Shown: positions 25,316 through 34,145 of the stretch, piece by piece
Layout of the letters: each line of letters begins with the position of its first letter
Numbering within the stretch: position 1 is the stretch's first letter
Source: Azophilus sp965214305
GTDB lineage: Bacteria; Pseudomonadota; Gammaproteobacteria; Pseudomonadales; Azotimanducaceae
Length of the DNA: 64,000 nt
Assembly (NCBI GenBank): GCA_965214305.1
Contig: OZ243949.1
Location: forward strand, 1-64,000
Direction: 5' to 3'
The notes under the pieces: generated by a model
Told to the model about the DNA's origin: nothing
The model's database searches: none
What the model saw: the letters and a program-made list of their open reading frames with translations, nothing else
Made by a program: the position numbers and the translations under genes

Positions 25316-27175
25316 TTAGGATTCAAAGGCCTTGACCACCACCCGCGTATCCCCCGTGCGCCGCGTGAACCCCCGGCCATCGAAATACTCAAGCACCTCA
25401 ATAGCTATGTTGCGACCGATACCTGTTGCATCCCGGAAATCGCGCACCCTGAACGGTGCCCGTTTGGAAAGCTCGGTGGCGTAGCCGGCGACTTGGGCGA
25501 GGCGCTCCGGCCGGTAAAAGCGTTTGGCGGACACCCGGGTTAGCAGGCCCCGCTTAGCCAAGGATTGCAGGCCGGCGTCCAGCTGCGCCATGGGCATGCC
25601 CAGCTGCTTGGCGAGGTCGCCGACACTGGGCACCTGGTCCAGGTCGAGGTGAGCGCGCACCCGTTCCAGCAAAGCTTGTTCGGCGGCGGGCAGCGTGGCG
25701 ACGTGTTTGGGCAGATGATAGGTTCCCGCGGTGCGGCCGAGGGCTCGTTCGGCAACCAATTCATTGAGCAATTCGGTGCGGTATTGAACGGGAATTTGCG
25801 TCGGCAGTTGATTGGGCCGTACCCCGGTCGTTTCTGGATGTTCCGACTGGTGGCGTGCAAGATAATCGAGGGCGAGCGTGCGCCAATCCCGCCAATGGGA
25901 TTGGCCGATGATGGCGCTGCCGCGACGTTGTGCATCCAAAGCGCTGGTCAGTGCCCGCAATTGGGCATCGCTTAGGCCAAGACTGTGCTGTAGCGGCGCC
26001 AGCTCAACGGGGCCCAGATTCAGTAGTGCCCGCACAATGTCCGTGTTGCCGTTGCCTTTGTAGGCGGCAATGCGGGCAAGACGCTCCGGCTTGCGGCGCC
26101 GAGCGGTCGGCGGCAGGTCGGCAAGCACGAGACCACCGCCGAGCGTGCGATCCAAGCCTTGGTCGCGCACCAGGATGTGGTCGCCGTGTCGGGCGCAAAG
26201 TGGTTCGTCCGTCACCAATTCCACATCGCCCCGTTGGCCGGGTTCCAACCGGTTGGCATCAAGCAGTGCCAAATGCGCCGTGCTGTGCGTCGTTGCGTGA
26301 TAGACGTGTACGGGCAGCCAATGCCGAACCGGGCGCGGGAAATCCCGCACGACTTGCAATGCCACCGCGAAATTATGCTGCTGCGGGCAGGTTGTTTCGG
26401 TCAGCCAGGAACCCCGGCCAATGCGCCCCGGGTCGATGCCGGTGAGATTCAGTGCGGTGCGCTCGCCGACGGTGGCGCTGTCAACGGAGCGATCTTGGGC
26501 GCGCAGGCCGCGCACCCGCACCCTTGCTCCGGTGGGAAACACCAGGAGTTCCTGATTGCGAGCCACGCGCCCCGCGTGAGCCGTGCCGGTCACCACCAGG
26601 CCCGCACCCTTGATGTTGAAGGCGCGGTCCACGGCGAGCCGGAATTGCCCCTCGGCAACCCGCCGATGCTGATTGCGCCGCGCCCGCCAGAGCGCTTGGG
26701 TCAATTCGTCAATGCCCAGTCCGGATTGGGCGGAGGTGTACACAATGGGCGCGTTTTCCAGAAAGGTATCGGCGATGAGGCCGCGAATCGCATTTTCGGC
26801 GGCGACCATTCGCTTGGCGCTTACCCGGTCACATTTCGTTAACGCCACCATGCCCTGGCGAACGCCGGTGAGCTCAAGGATTTGCAAATGTTCGCGGCTC
26901 TGCGGCATGGGGCCGTCGTCGGCGGCAACGGCGAGCAGCGCATATTGCATGGCGGCAACACCGGCCACCATGTTGTGAATGAAGCGGTGATGGCCGGGTA
27001 CATCGACAAACCCGAGCACATCGCCGGTGGTGTCGTTGGTTGCGTACGCAAAGCCCAGATCGATGGTTAGCCCGCGCTGGTGTTCCTCCGGAAGTCGGTC
27101 GGTTTGCACGCCGGTGATGGCCCGAACCAGACTCGTTTTGCCGTGATCAACGTGTCCCGCGAGTGTAACGATCAT
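25316..27175 (-). CDS. selB: Selenocysteine-specific elongation factor SelB
   Basis: This 619-residue GTPase delivers Sec-tRNA to ribosomes at UGA codons followed by a SECIS hairpin. The G-domain motifs are GHVDHGKTSL (about 8-17), DVPGH and TKCD. EF-Tu-like domains II and III follow, then C-terminal winged helices that bind SECIS RNA. ATG 27175 was chosen because it gives the standard MIVTLAGHVDHGKT start; the frame is open 31 codons further up. It lies between selC and selA on the same strand, 188 bp from selA. Confidence 0.95.
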   Translation of the reverse strand: MIVTLAGHVDHGKTSLVRAITGVQTDRLPEEHQRGLTIDLGFAYATNDTTGDVLGFVDVPGHHRFIHNMVAGVAAMQYALLAVAADDGPMPQSREHLQILELTGVRQGMVALTKCDRVSAKRMVAAENAIRGLIADTFLENAPIVYTSAQSGLGIDELTQALWRARRNQHRRVAEGQFRLAVDRAFNIKGAGLVVTGTAHAGRVARNQELLVFPTGARVRVRGLRAQDRSVDSATVGERTALNLTGIDPGRIGRGSWLTETTCPQQHNFAVALQVVRDFPRPVRHWLPVHVYHATTHSTAHLALLDANRLEPGQRGDVELVTDEPLCARHGDHILVRDQGLDRTLGGGLVLADLPPTARRRKPERLARIAAYKGNGNTDIVRALLNLGPVELAPLQHSLGLSDAQLRALTSALDAQRRGSAIIGQSHWRDWRTLALDYLARHQSEHPETTGVRPNQLPTQIPVQYRTELLNELVAERALGRTAGTYHLPKHVATLPAAEQALLERVRAHLDLDQVPSVGDLAKQLGMPMAQLDAGLQSLAKRGLLTRVSAKRFYRPERLAQVAGYATELSKRAPFRVRDFRDATGIGRNIAIEVLEYFDGRGFTRRTGDTRVVVKAFES

Positions 27176-27261
27176 ACCGATATCCGCTGGCTCGCCTATC
27201 TCACCAAGGGTCGCGATGAGCGCACCGGGCTTTGTACACCCGAGCGCAAGACCGGCGCGGT

Positions 27262-27340
27262 TTGTCAATTGAGCGGCAGCCTGAATTTTCCGGAAAATCG
27301 AGCAAAGTCATTGGAAACTTATCAAGCGGCTTAGTGAAAT
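27262..27340 (+). repeat. Dispersed repeat B, copy 2
   Basis: This stretch matches the minus strand of 588-680, with common core GGCAGCCTGAATTTTC and GGAAAATCG. It sits in the selA-selB gap. The copies differ by scattered substitutions and a 5-9 bp indel near the end. Confidence 0.65.
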
Positions 27341-27363
27341 ATACGGGTTCCCGGGAGCAAAAA

Positions 27364-28716
27364 TCACAGGCTCCGCAGCGTGAGGAGTAGTTCCTCAAAG
27401 TCTGCGACCGCCCGCAAATCCAACCAAAGAGCGTCTTTTTGGATGCGGCCAATGACCGGTTGCGGCAACCGGCGCAGCCGTTGTTCCAACTCGCGCACCG
27501 CTTTCGGCCGTGCGTGGCGGATGACCAGTGCGCGGCTCGACAGGGTTTTGTCGGGAACAGCACCGCTACCGATCTGTACGTCGGAGGCGCTTACCTCCAG
27601 CTCGTATCCGGCCAGTCGCGGTGCCAGCAACTCACGCAACCGCCCGGCGCGTTGCTCCAATACCGCCAGCGGTGTGGTCAGCAGCCGCAAGAGGGGAATG
27701 CGCAATGCCGCCCGGTCTGGTTCTTCGTAAACCCTGAGCGTGGCGTCCAGCATCGTCAGAGTGATCTTATCGGCCCGTAGCGCCCGCTTCAGTGGATTGC
27801 GCTGCAACTCGGCGATCAAATCGGCGCGGCCGACGATGAGGCCGGCTTGGACGCCGCCCAGCAATTTATCGCCGCTGAATGTCACCAAATCGGCGCCGGT
27901 CGCCAACACCCGGGTTGGTGTCGGCTCCGGGGGCAGGCCCAGCTTGGTCATATCGAGGAGGGTGCCGCTGCCGATATCGACGCACAGCGGAATAGCGTGC
28001 TCGTTTGCCAGGGCGGCGAGGTCTTGGGTGGGCACCGCGGCGGTGAAGCCCTCGATGTGGTAATTGCTGGTATGCACCTTCAGCAGCAGCGCCGCTTGTG
28101 CCGCGACGGCCGAGAAATCCTTGCGATGAGTGCGGTTGGTGGTGCCGACCTCCAACAGTCGGCATCCCGCGCGCGCCATGATGTCGGGCAGCCGAAAGCT
28201 ACCGCCAATTTCAATGAGTTCGCCGCGGGAAACCGGCACCGCCTTGCCCAAGGCGAAGGTGTTGAGCACCAAGAGCAAAGCGGCCGCGTTGTTGTTCACG
28301 ACCGTTGCGGCTTCGGCGCCGGTCAAGCGGCTAAGCCGGCCCGCAACGCTCTCTTCGCGGTGCCCGCGCGTCCCGCGCCCCAGGTCGTATTCCAAATTCA
28401 TCGCCCCGGTCAGGAGCGGTTTGATTTCATCCCACAACTCGCCGCTGAGCGGGGCGCGCCCGAGGTTGGTATGGATGACCGTGCCGGTGAGGTTGTGGAC
28501 GCGGCGATAACCTTGGCCAGCCAGCGCCTCCCGCAAAGGCGCGGTGTAACCCTCCGGGGTGCTGGCCCATTGCGGTATCTTGCCCTTGGCGCGCACCTCG
28601 TCCTGAAGGTTTTGCAAACTGCTTTTGATGAGCGTGCGCCCGTGCCGGGCGATCAGCGGCGCCAACGCCTTGGCGTTGAGCAGCCTATCGATGCTGGGGA
28701 GTTTTCTAGCCCGCAT
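27364..28716 (-). CDS. selA: L-seryl-tRNA(Sec) selenium transferase SelA
   Basis: This 450-residue PLP enzyme converts Ser-tRNA(Sec) to Sec-tRNA(Sec) using selenophosphate. The PLP lysine lies in TFSGDKLLGGVQAG (about 280). Family landmarks include the N-terminal RKLPSIDRLLN, GTVIHTNLGRAPL, and VVNNNAAALLLVLN. Length is typical. It is followed by selB and then selC on the minus strand. ATG 28716 gives the family N-terminus. Confidence 0.95.
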   Translation of the reverse strand: MRARKLPSIDRLLNAKALAPLIARHGRTLIKSSLQNLQDEVRAKGKIPQWASTPEGYTAPLREALAGQGYRRVHNLTGTVIHTNLGRAPLSGELWDEIKPLLTGAMNLEYDLGRGTRGHREESVAGRLSRLTGAEAATVVNNNAAALLLVLNTFALGKAVPVSRGELIEIGGSFRLPDIMARAGCRLLEVGTTNRTHRKDFSAVAAQAALLLKVHTSNYHIEGFTAAVPTQDLAALANEHAIPLCVDIGSGTLLDMTKLGLPPEPTPTRVLATGADLVTFSGDKLLGGVQAGLIVGRADLIAELQRNPLKRALRADKITLTMLDATLRVYEEPDRAALRIPLLRLLTTPLAVLEQRAGRLRELLAPRLAGYELEVSASDVQIGSGAVPDKTLSSRALVIRHARPKAVRELEQRLRRLPQPVIGRIQKDALWLDLRAVADFEELLLTLRSL

Positions 28717-28893
28717 GACCGGTGTGCGCTTGACCGCCTTGAATCCTTATGTGAGCGATGCATTCGCTGTTTGCGACGACAGCGGTGCCCCTTATCACCC
28801 GCGGGCGATGCGGACCCTCGCGTCTATCCGGGCCATCAATGCCCTCGTTGCAAACGCACCCTTTTGTATTGCGCGACGCGCACTGTTGCTCCG

Positions 28894-30186
28894 TTACCGA
28901 TCTTCCAGCGGCACATAATCCCGCCGGGTCTGGCCCTGATACAGCTGCCGTGGCCGACCGATCCGGTAGGGGCCGCTGATCATCTCGCTCCAATGGGCGA
29001 TCCAGCCGGGGGTGCGCCCGATGGCAAAGATGACCGTGAACATCTCAACCGGTATGCCAATCGCCTTCAGAATGATGCCGGAGTAGAAATCGACGTTGGG
29101 ATACAGACGCTTCTCGACAAAGTAATCGTCCTCCAGCGCGATCTTTTCGAGCCGCTGCGCCATGCGCAGTTGCGGATTGTCCTCCACGCCGAGCACCTCA
29201 AGCACCTCTTGGCAGGTTTTCTGCATCACCTTGGCGCGCGGGTCGTAGTTTTTGTAAACGCGGTGGCCGAAGCCCATGAGACGGAAGGGGTCGTCCTTGT
29301 CCTTGGCTTTTTTCACGAACCGGTCGATGTGCTTTTCATCGCCAATCTCGTCGAGCATGTTCAGCACGGCTTCATTGGCCCCGCCGTGGGCCGGCCCCCA
29401 AAGCGCGGCGATGCCGGCGGCGATGCAGGCGAATGGATTGGCGCCGGTGGAACCGGCAAGCCGCACCGTGGAGGTGGAGGCGTTCTGCTCGTGGTCGGCA
29501 TGCAGCAGCAGGATGCGATCCATGGCGCGGGTGAGCACGGGGTTGACGTCATGGTTTTCGCAGGGGGTGGCGAACATCATGTGCAGAAAGTTCTCCGCAT
29601 GGCACAGGTCGTTGCGCGGATAGATGAAGGGTTCACCGCGCGAGTACTTGTAGCTCATGGCCGCCAGGGTCGGGATCTTGGCGATGAGGCGGTAGGCGGT
29701 GATGCGCCGATGCTCGGCATCGTCGATATTCAGCGAATCGTGATAGAAGGCGGACAGCGCGCCGACCACGCCGCACATAATGGCCATGGGATGGGCATCG
29801 CGGCGAAAACCCCGGTACAGGAACTGCAGTTGCTCATGCACCATGGTGTAGCGCTTGATGGTATTGACGAAGGTGTTTTTTTGGGAGGAATCGGGCAATT
29901 CGCCGTTCAGCAGCAGGTATGCCAGCTCAAGATAGTCGGATTGTTCCGCCAACTGTTCGATCGGGTAACCGCGGTGTAGTAAGAGGCCCGCATCGCCGTC
30001 GATGTAGGTGATCTCGGAATCGCAGGCGGCGGTGGAGACAAAGCCGGGGTCGTAGGTGAAGTAGCCGAGGCCGGTGAGCTTGCCCACGTCAATCACGTTG
30101 GGGCCGTCGCTGCCTTTGCGCATGGGCAACTCAATTTCCTTGCCGTCAACGGTCAACCGGGCAACCATGCCGTTGGCGTCCACCAT
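28894..30186 (-). CDS. gltA: Citrate synthase (type II)
   Basis: This 430-residue enzyme condenses acetyl-CoA and oxaloacetate. Features include the N-terminal beta domain (LTVDGKEIELPMRKGSDGPNVIDV), LLLHRGYPIEQLAEQSDYLE, the active-site histidines in LHADHEQNASTSTVRL and GPAHGGANEAVL, and MGFGHRVYKNYDPR. This is the hexameric gammaproteobacterial form. ATG 30186 is preceded by AGGGAGG four bases upstream, which decides the start against a longer frame. It is divergent from the sdh operon across a 570-bp gap. Confidence 0.96.
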   Translation of the reverse strand: MVDANGMVARLTVDGKEIELPMRKGSDGPNVIDVGKLTGLGYFTYDPGFVSTAACDSEITYIDGDAGLLLHRGYPIEQLAEQSDYLELAYLLLNGELPDSSQKNTFVNTIKRYTMVHEQLQFLYRGFRRDAHPMAIMCGVVGALSAFYHDSLNIDDAEHRRITAYRLIAKIPTLAAMSYKYSRGEPFIYPRNDLCHAENFLHMMFATPCENHDVNPVLTRAMDRILLLHADHEQNASTSTVRLAGSTGANPFACIAAGIAALWGPAHGGANEAVLNMLDEIGDEKHIDRFVKKAKDKDDPFRLMGFGHRVYKNYDPRAKVMQKTCQEVLEVLGVEDNPQLRMAQRLEKIALEDDYFVEKRLYPNVDFYSGIILKAIGIPVEMFTVIFAIGRTPGWIAHWSEMISGPYRIGRPRQLYQGQTRRDYVPLEDR

Positions 30187-30615
30187 AGAACCTCCCTGTG
30201 TAATCGCCGCCAATGCATCGCGGCAGCGGCGGTTGAGAAAAAATGAATTAGCGAATAAGCCGGAGACCGCCAATGTTGACCAGAACATGATGTCCCTTGC
30301 ATGGCGCCCCCCCGGGAGCCTGGGCCGCGCGGATTCGCAGCCGCGACTTCCCGCGGCCCAGGCTCCTGGGATGCGGAAGGGGGCGAGCCCCGTCGCGAAA
30401 CGGATTATACATAAAATCGCCGCCGGTGCCGCCCTGGCTGCCGGCCAAGCCCGTACAATCGTTTGGTTTTTGCAAACGTGCCGACTAAACTAACCGGGCC
30501 TTGCCTCGAACCAGGGCGATGACGGCTATCGGCTCGACAGCCGATCTATTTGCAAACTTGATCCGTACACCAGCGGTCTCGCGCCGCCGCAGTGGCCCAA
30601 TGCCCGCTTGGTTTG
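30187..30615. other. gltA-sdhC intergenic region
   Basis: This divergent control region between gltA and the sdh/suc operon includes a large hairpin at 30311-30370 and AT-rich spots (TATACATAAAAT near 30406, TACAATCG near 30452) that could hold the two promoters. No clear gene or confident operator is visible. Confidence 0.5.
30311..30370 (+). repeat. 19-bp inverted repeat related to the MITE ends
   Basis: Arms CCCGGGAGCCTGGGCCGCG (30311-30329) and its complement at 30352-30370 pair with one mismatch around a 22-nt loop. The arms carry the GGAGCCT and the loop the GCGACTTCC signatures of the MITE-like ends, so it seems a diverged relative. Confidence 0.6.
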
Positions 30616-30762
30616 GTGCGGATTTTGAGGATCTATGCCAAGTTGGAACAGTGGATGTTGTGTGAGTTGAGCGCCTTGGACGATGCCGGCCCGAAAGGGC
30701 TTGCCCGCCTGCGCACTGAGGCGCGGATGCAGCTCCTGCGCGGCCGCGGAGATTGGCCATGA
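30616..30762 (+). CDS. Possible 48-residue upstream ORF coupled to sdhC
   Basis: A GTG-started frame of 48 codons encodes a charged helical peptide (LRIYAKLEQWMLCELSALDD..., ending RGRGDWP). It stops by TGA overlapping the sdhC ATG (ATGA). Earlier starts (TTG 30613, GTG 30592) are also open. No family is recognised; it does not resemble SdhE. The overlap suggests translational coupling, but chance is not excluded. Confidence 0.3.
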   Translation: MRILRIYAKLEQWMLCELSALDDAGPKGLARLRTEARMQLLRGRGDWP

Positions 30763-31139
30763 AGGCGGCGCGTCCGGTCAGCTTGTCGCTTTCACCGGCC
30801 AAGTTTCGTTGGCCGGTTACGGCGATGGCCTCCATCGCCCATCGGATTACCGGCATCGGCCTGTTCGTGGGCTTCGGCTGGCTGCTCTACCTGCTCGGCT
30901 TGGCGCTGGCCTCGCCCGCCGGTTTTGTGCGAGCCGAAGCGTTGCTTGCGGGTCACATCGCCAAGGCGGCGCTGCTCGCGATCTTGGCGTTGCTTGCCTA
31001 CCACCTGTTGGCGGGCATCCGGCATCTCCTGCTCGATTGGCATCTGGGCGACAGCTTGGCGGCGGCGCGGCGGGCCTCCTGGCTGGTATTTGCCTTGACT
31101 GCGGCCGTGCTGGCCACCCTGGTGGCCTGGCTATGGTAA
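30759..31139 (+). CDS. sdhC: Succinate dehydrogenase cytochrome b556 subunit
   Basis: This 126-residue membrane anchor has the SdhC signature SLSPAKFRWPVTAMASIAHRITG (about 8-30, with the quinone-site Ser and Arg), three membrane helices and the haem His in LLAYHLLAGIRHLLLD. It starts the sdhCDAB operon. Its TAA overlaps the sdhD start. Confidence 0.92.
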   Translation: MKAARPVSLSLSPAKFRWPVTAMASIAHRITGIGLFVGFGWLLYLLGLALASPAGFVRAEALLAGHIAKAALLAILALLAYHLLAGIRHLLLDWHLGDSLAAARRASWLVFALTAAVLATLVAWLW

Positions 31140-31501
31140 CGAGCGTTACATCCCTGGCCCGCAGCGGCTTGGCCGACTTTCTATTGCAGCGGGCCAGCGC
31201 CTTGGTGTTGGCGCTGTACGCGAGTTGCGTGGTCGGCTGGTTTGTCGTTATTGATGGCGTAACCCACGCCCAGTTGGTCGCCTACTTCGGCTCCATGGGC
31301 ATGCGCTTGTTCAGCACCCTGGCGCTGTTGGCGACCGTCGCACACGGTTGGGTCGGTATGTGGACCATCGGCACGGACTATGTGCGCCCGCACTACTTCG
31401 GCCGGCACGCGGCCACATTGCGCATCCTCTATCAAGGCGGCATGGCGCTCGTGCTCTTCGTCTATTTCTTTTGGGGGCTGGCAATTGTTTGGGCGCTTTA
31501 A
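31133..31501 (+). CDS. sdhD: Succinate dehydrogenase membrane anchor subunit
   Basis: This 122-residue protein has three membrane helices and the SdhD pattern LLQRASALVLALYASCVVGWF. The haem/quinone region is HGWVGMWTIGTDYVRP, containing the conserved His and the Asp-Tyr pair. ATG 31133 overlaps the sdhC stop codon (ATGGTAA). A 138-bp gap precedes sdhA. Confidence 0.92.
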   Translation: MVTSVTSLARSGLADFLLQRASALVLALYASCVVGWFVVIDGVTHAQLVAYFGSMGMRLFSTLALLATVAHGWVGMWTIGTDYVRPHYFGRHAATLRILYQGGMALVLFVYFFWGLAIVWAL

Positions 31502-31639
31502 CACAAACCTTGGTTGTACCGGCCCGTCCCATACCGGCAGGCAAGCGGGTTCGCGGCCCAACTCGGCCGCTAATGGCCCGCAAAACCCCCTGTGCGGCTT
31601 TGCCGGCAAGCCGGGCATTGCCCTGTTCGGGGGTTATCG

Positions 31640-33412
31640 ATGACATTGCCGCGTAAACTGGATTTCGATGGCGTCATTGTCGGTGGTGGCGGGGCGGGGC
31701 TCTGTGCTTCGCTGCAACTGGCGCGTTCCGGCCTAAAAACCGCCGTCATCTCGAAGGTATTCCCGACCCGCTCGCATACGGTATCGGCCCAGGGTGGCAT
31801 CACCTGTGCCATCGCCAGCGAAGACCCGAACGACGACTGGCGCTGGCACATGTACGACACCGTTAAGGGTTCCGACTACATCGGCGACCAGGACGCCATC
31901 GAATACATGTGCAGCGAAGGCCCGCAGGCGGTATTCGAGCTTGAGCACATGGGCATGCCGTTTTCCCGCACGGAAACCGGACGCATTTATCAGCGCCCCT
32001 TCGGCGGCCAGTCGAAGGACTACGGCAAGGGTGGCCAGGCGGCCCGCACTTGCGCCGCCGCCGACCGCACCGGCCATGCCCTGCTGCATACGCTCTTTCA
32101 AGCCAATCTCAAGGCTGGCACCACCTTCCTGAATGAGTGGTTCGCTATCGATCTGGTCAGCAATCAGGACGGTGCCGTCGTTGGCGTTACCGCCATCGAG
32201 ATCGAAACGGGCGAAGTCGTCCATATCTGCGCCAAAGCCACGGTACTTGCCACTGGCGGCGCGGGCCGTATTTACGCCAGTACCACCAATGCGCTGATGA
32301 ATACCGGCGACGGCATCGGCATGGCGCTGCGCGCCGGTCTGCCGGTGCAGGATATTGAGATGTGGCAATTTCATCCGACCGGTATCGCCGGTGCCGGGGT
32401 GCTGGTGACCGAAGGCTGCCGCGGCGAGGGCGGCTACCTGATTAATAAAGACGGCGAGCGTTTCATGGAACGCTATGCGCCAACCGCCAAGGATTTGGCG
32501 GGTCGCGATGTGGTTTCCCGTTCCATGATTCTCGAAATTCTCGAAGGCCGGGGTTGCGGGGCCCAAGCGGATCATGTGCTGCTCAAGCTCGACCACCTCG
32601 GCGAGGAAGTGCTTAACGCCCGTCTCCCGGGCATTCTTGAATTATCCCGCACCTTTGCCCACGTTGACCCGGTGCGGGAGCCCATTCCCGTGGTGCCCAC
32701 CTGCCATTACATGATGGGCGGTATTCCCACCGACAGATACGGGCGGGCGCTCACCCAGGATGGCGACGGCAACGATGCCCTGGTGGAGGGCTTTTACGCC
32801 GCCGGCGAGGTGGCTTGCGTATCGGTACACGGTGCCAATCGGCTTGGCGGCAACTCGCTGCTCGACCTCATCGTGTTTGGCCGGGCGGCCGGTTTACAGA
32901 TCGAGGAGACGTTGCGGCAAGGCGTTGCCCATCGCGAGGCGAGCGCATCGGATCTCGAAACCTCGCTGCGGCGCCTGAATCGCTGGAACAGCTCCGCCGC
33001 CGGCGACTCGGTGGATGGTCTTAGGAAAGAACTGCAAACCGTTATGCAGAATAGCTTTGGCGTATTCCGCTCCGAAACCAACATGCGGGCGGGCATCAAG
33101 CAACTGACGGCATTGCGCGAGCGCATTGGCACCGCCCATCTGAGCGATAAAAGCAAGGCCTTCAACACCGCGCGGTTGGAAGCCCTGGAGCTCGACAACC
33201 TGCTCGAAGTGGCCGAAGCCACCGCCGTCGTCGCCGAAGCGCGCCGCGAAAGCCGGGGTGCCCATGCTCGCGAGGACTATCAGGAACGCGACGACCAGAA
33301 CTGGCTTTGCCATTCCCTGTATTTTCCCGCGGAAAGGCGGGTCGCCAAGCGCGCCGTCAATTTCGCACCCAAAACCGTTCCGGTGTTCGAGCCCATGGAG
33401 CGGAAGTACTAA
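31640..33412 (+). CDS. sdhA: Succinate dehydrogenase flavoprotein subunit
   Basis: This 590-residue flavoprotein oxidises succinate to fumarate. FAD motif VGGGGAGLCASLQL lies near 14-27. SHTVSAQGGI contains the His that binds FAD covalently, the active site has HPTGIAGAGVLVTEGCRGEGG, and the substrate His/Arg region is HYMMGGIPT and RLGGNSLLDL. ATG 31640 matches the usual short N-terminus. Confidence 0.96.
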   Translation: MTLPRKLDFDGVIVGGGGAGLCASLQLARSGLKTAVISKVFPTRSHTVSAQGGITCAIASEDPNDDWRWHMYDTVKGSDYIGDQDAIEYMCSEGPQAVFELEHMGMPFSRTETGRIYQRPFGGQSKDYGKGGQAARTCAAADRTGHALLHTLFQANLKAGTTFLNEWFAIDLVSNQDGAVVGVTAIEIETGEVVHICAKATVLATGGAGRIYASTTNALMNTGDGIGMALRAGLPVQDIEMWQFHPTGIAGAGVLVTEGCRGEGGYLINKDGERFMERYAPTAKDLAGRDVVSRSMILEILEGRGCGAQADHVLLKLDHLGEEVLNARLPGILELSRTFAHVDPVREPIPVVPTCHYMMGGIPTDRYGRALTQDGDGNDALVEGFYAAGEVACVSVHGANRLGGNSLLDLIVFGRAAGLQIEETLRQGVAHREASASDLETSLRRLNRWNSSAAGDSVDGLRKELQTVMQNSFGVFRSETNMRAGIKQLTALRERIGTAHLSDKSKAFNTARLEALELDNLLEVAEATAVVAEARRESRGAHAREDYQERDDQNWLCHSLYFPAERRVAKRAVNFAPKTVPVFEPMERKY

Positions 33413-33428
33413 TTACTCTGGAGTGCCC

Positions 33429-34133
33429 ATGCAGGTAAGCGTATATCGATATAACCCCGAATCCGACGACAAGCCGCACATGCAGGACATGGCCGTTGCA
33501 CTGCCGGAGGGCCGCGACCTCATGGTGCTTGATGTATTGGCGCTCTTGAAGGAGCAGGATCCGAGCCTTGCCTATCGCCGCAGTTGCCGCGAGGGGGTTT
33601 GCGGTTCCGACGGCATGAACATGAACGGCAAAAACGGGCTGGCCTGCATTACGCCGGTTTCGCAGGCCGCGCGCGGCGGCAAACTGGTGTTGCGGCCCCT
33701 GCCCGGCCTACCCGTGGTGCGGGATCTGGTGGTGGACATGTCGCAATTCTACAGCCAGTACGAAAAGGTCAAGCCCTATCTCATCAACGATACGCCGCCA
33801 CCCGCCCGGGAGCGGCTGCAATCACCCGAGCAACGGGCGCAACTCGACGGCCTATACGAGTGCATCCTGTGCGCCTGCTGTTCCACCGCCTGCCCGTCTT
33901 TTTGGTGGAACCCGGACAAGTTCGTTGGTCCGGCGGGTTTGTTGCAAGCCTATCGCTTCCTGGCGGACAGCCGCGATACCGCCACCGCCGAGCGCCTTGC
34001 CGATTTAGAGGATCCGTTTAGCGTCTTTCGCTGCCGGGGTATCATGAATTGCGTGAGTGTTTGCCCCAAGGATCTCAATCCGACCCGTGCCATCGGCAAG
34101 ATTCGCACACTCATGCTCTCGGAAGGCACCTAG
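33429..34133 (+). CDS. sdhB: Succinate dehydrogenase iron-sulphur subunit
   Basis: This 234-residue electron-transfer subunit has three cluster motifs. The [2Fe-2S] ligands are in CREGVCGSDGMNMNGKNGLAC, split here as CREGVCGSDG and GLAC. CILCACCSTACPSFWWN supplies the [4Fe-4S] and [3Fe-4S] ligands and CVSVCPKDLNP completes them. ATG 33429 is preceded by CTGGAG. It is followed 12 bp later by sucA. Confidence 0.96.
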   Translation: MQVSVYRYNPESDDKPHMQDMAVALPEGRDLMVLDVLALLKEQDPSLAYRRSCREGVCGSDGMNMNGKNGLACITPVSQAARGGKLVLRPLPGLPVVRDLVVDMSQFYSQYEKVKPYLINDTPPPARERLQSPEQRAQLDGLYECILCACCSTACPSFWWNPDKFVGPAGLLQAYRFLADSRDTATAERLADLEDPFSVFRCRGIMNCVSVCPKDLNPTRAIGKIRTLMLSEGT

Positions 34134-34145
34134 CCCGCATCGTTC

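Noticed and set aside
27847..29979. 710-codon plus-strand frame over selA and gltA
   Set aside because: Crosses the intergenic region and both genes in antisense; composition is typical of a shadow.
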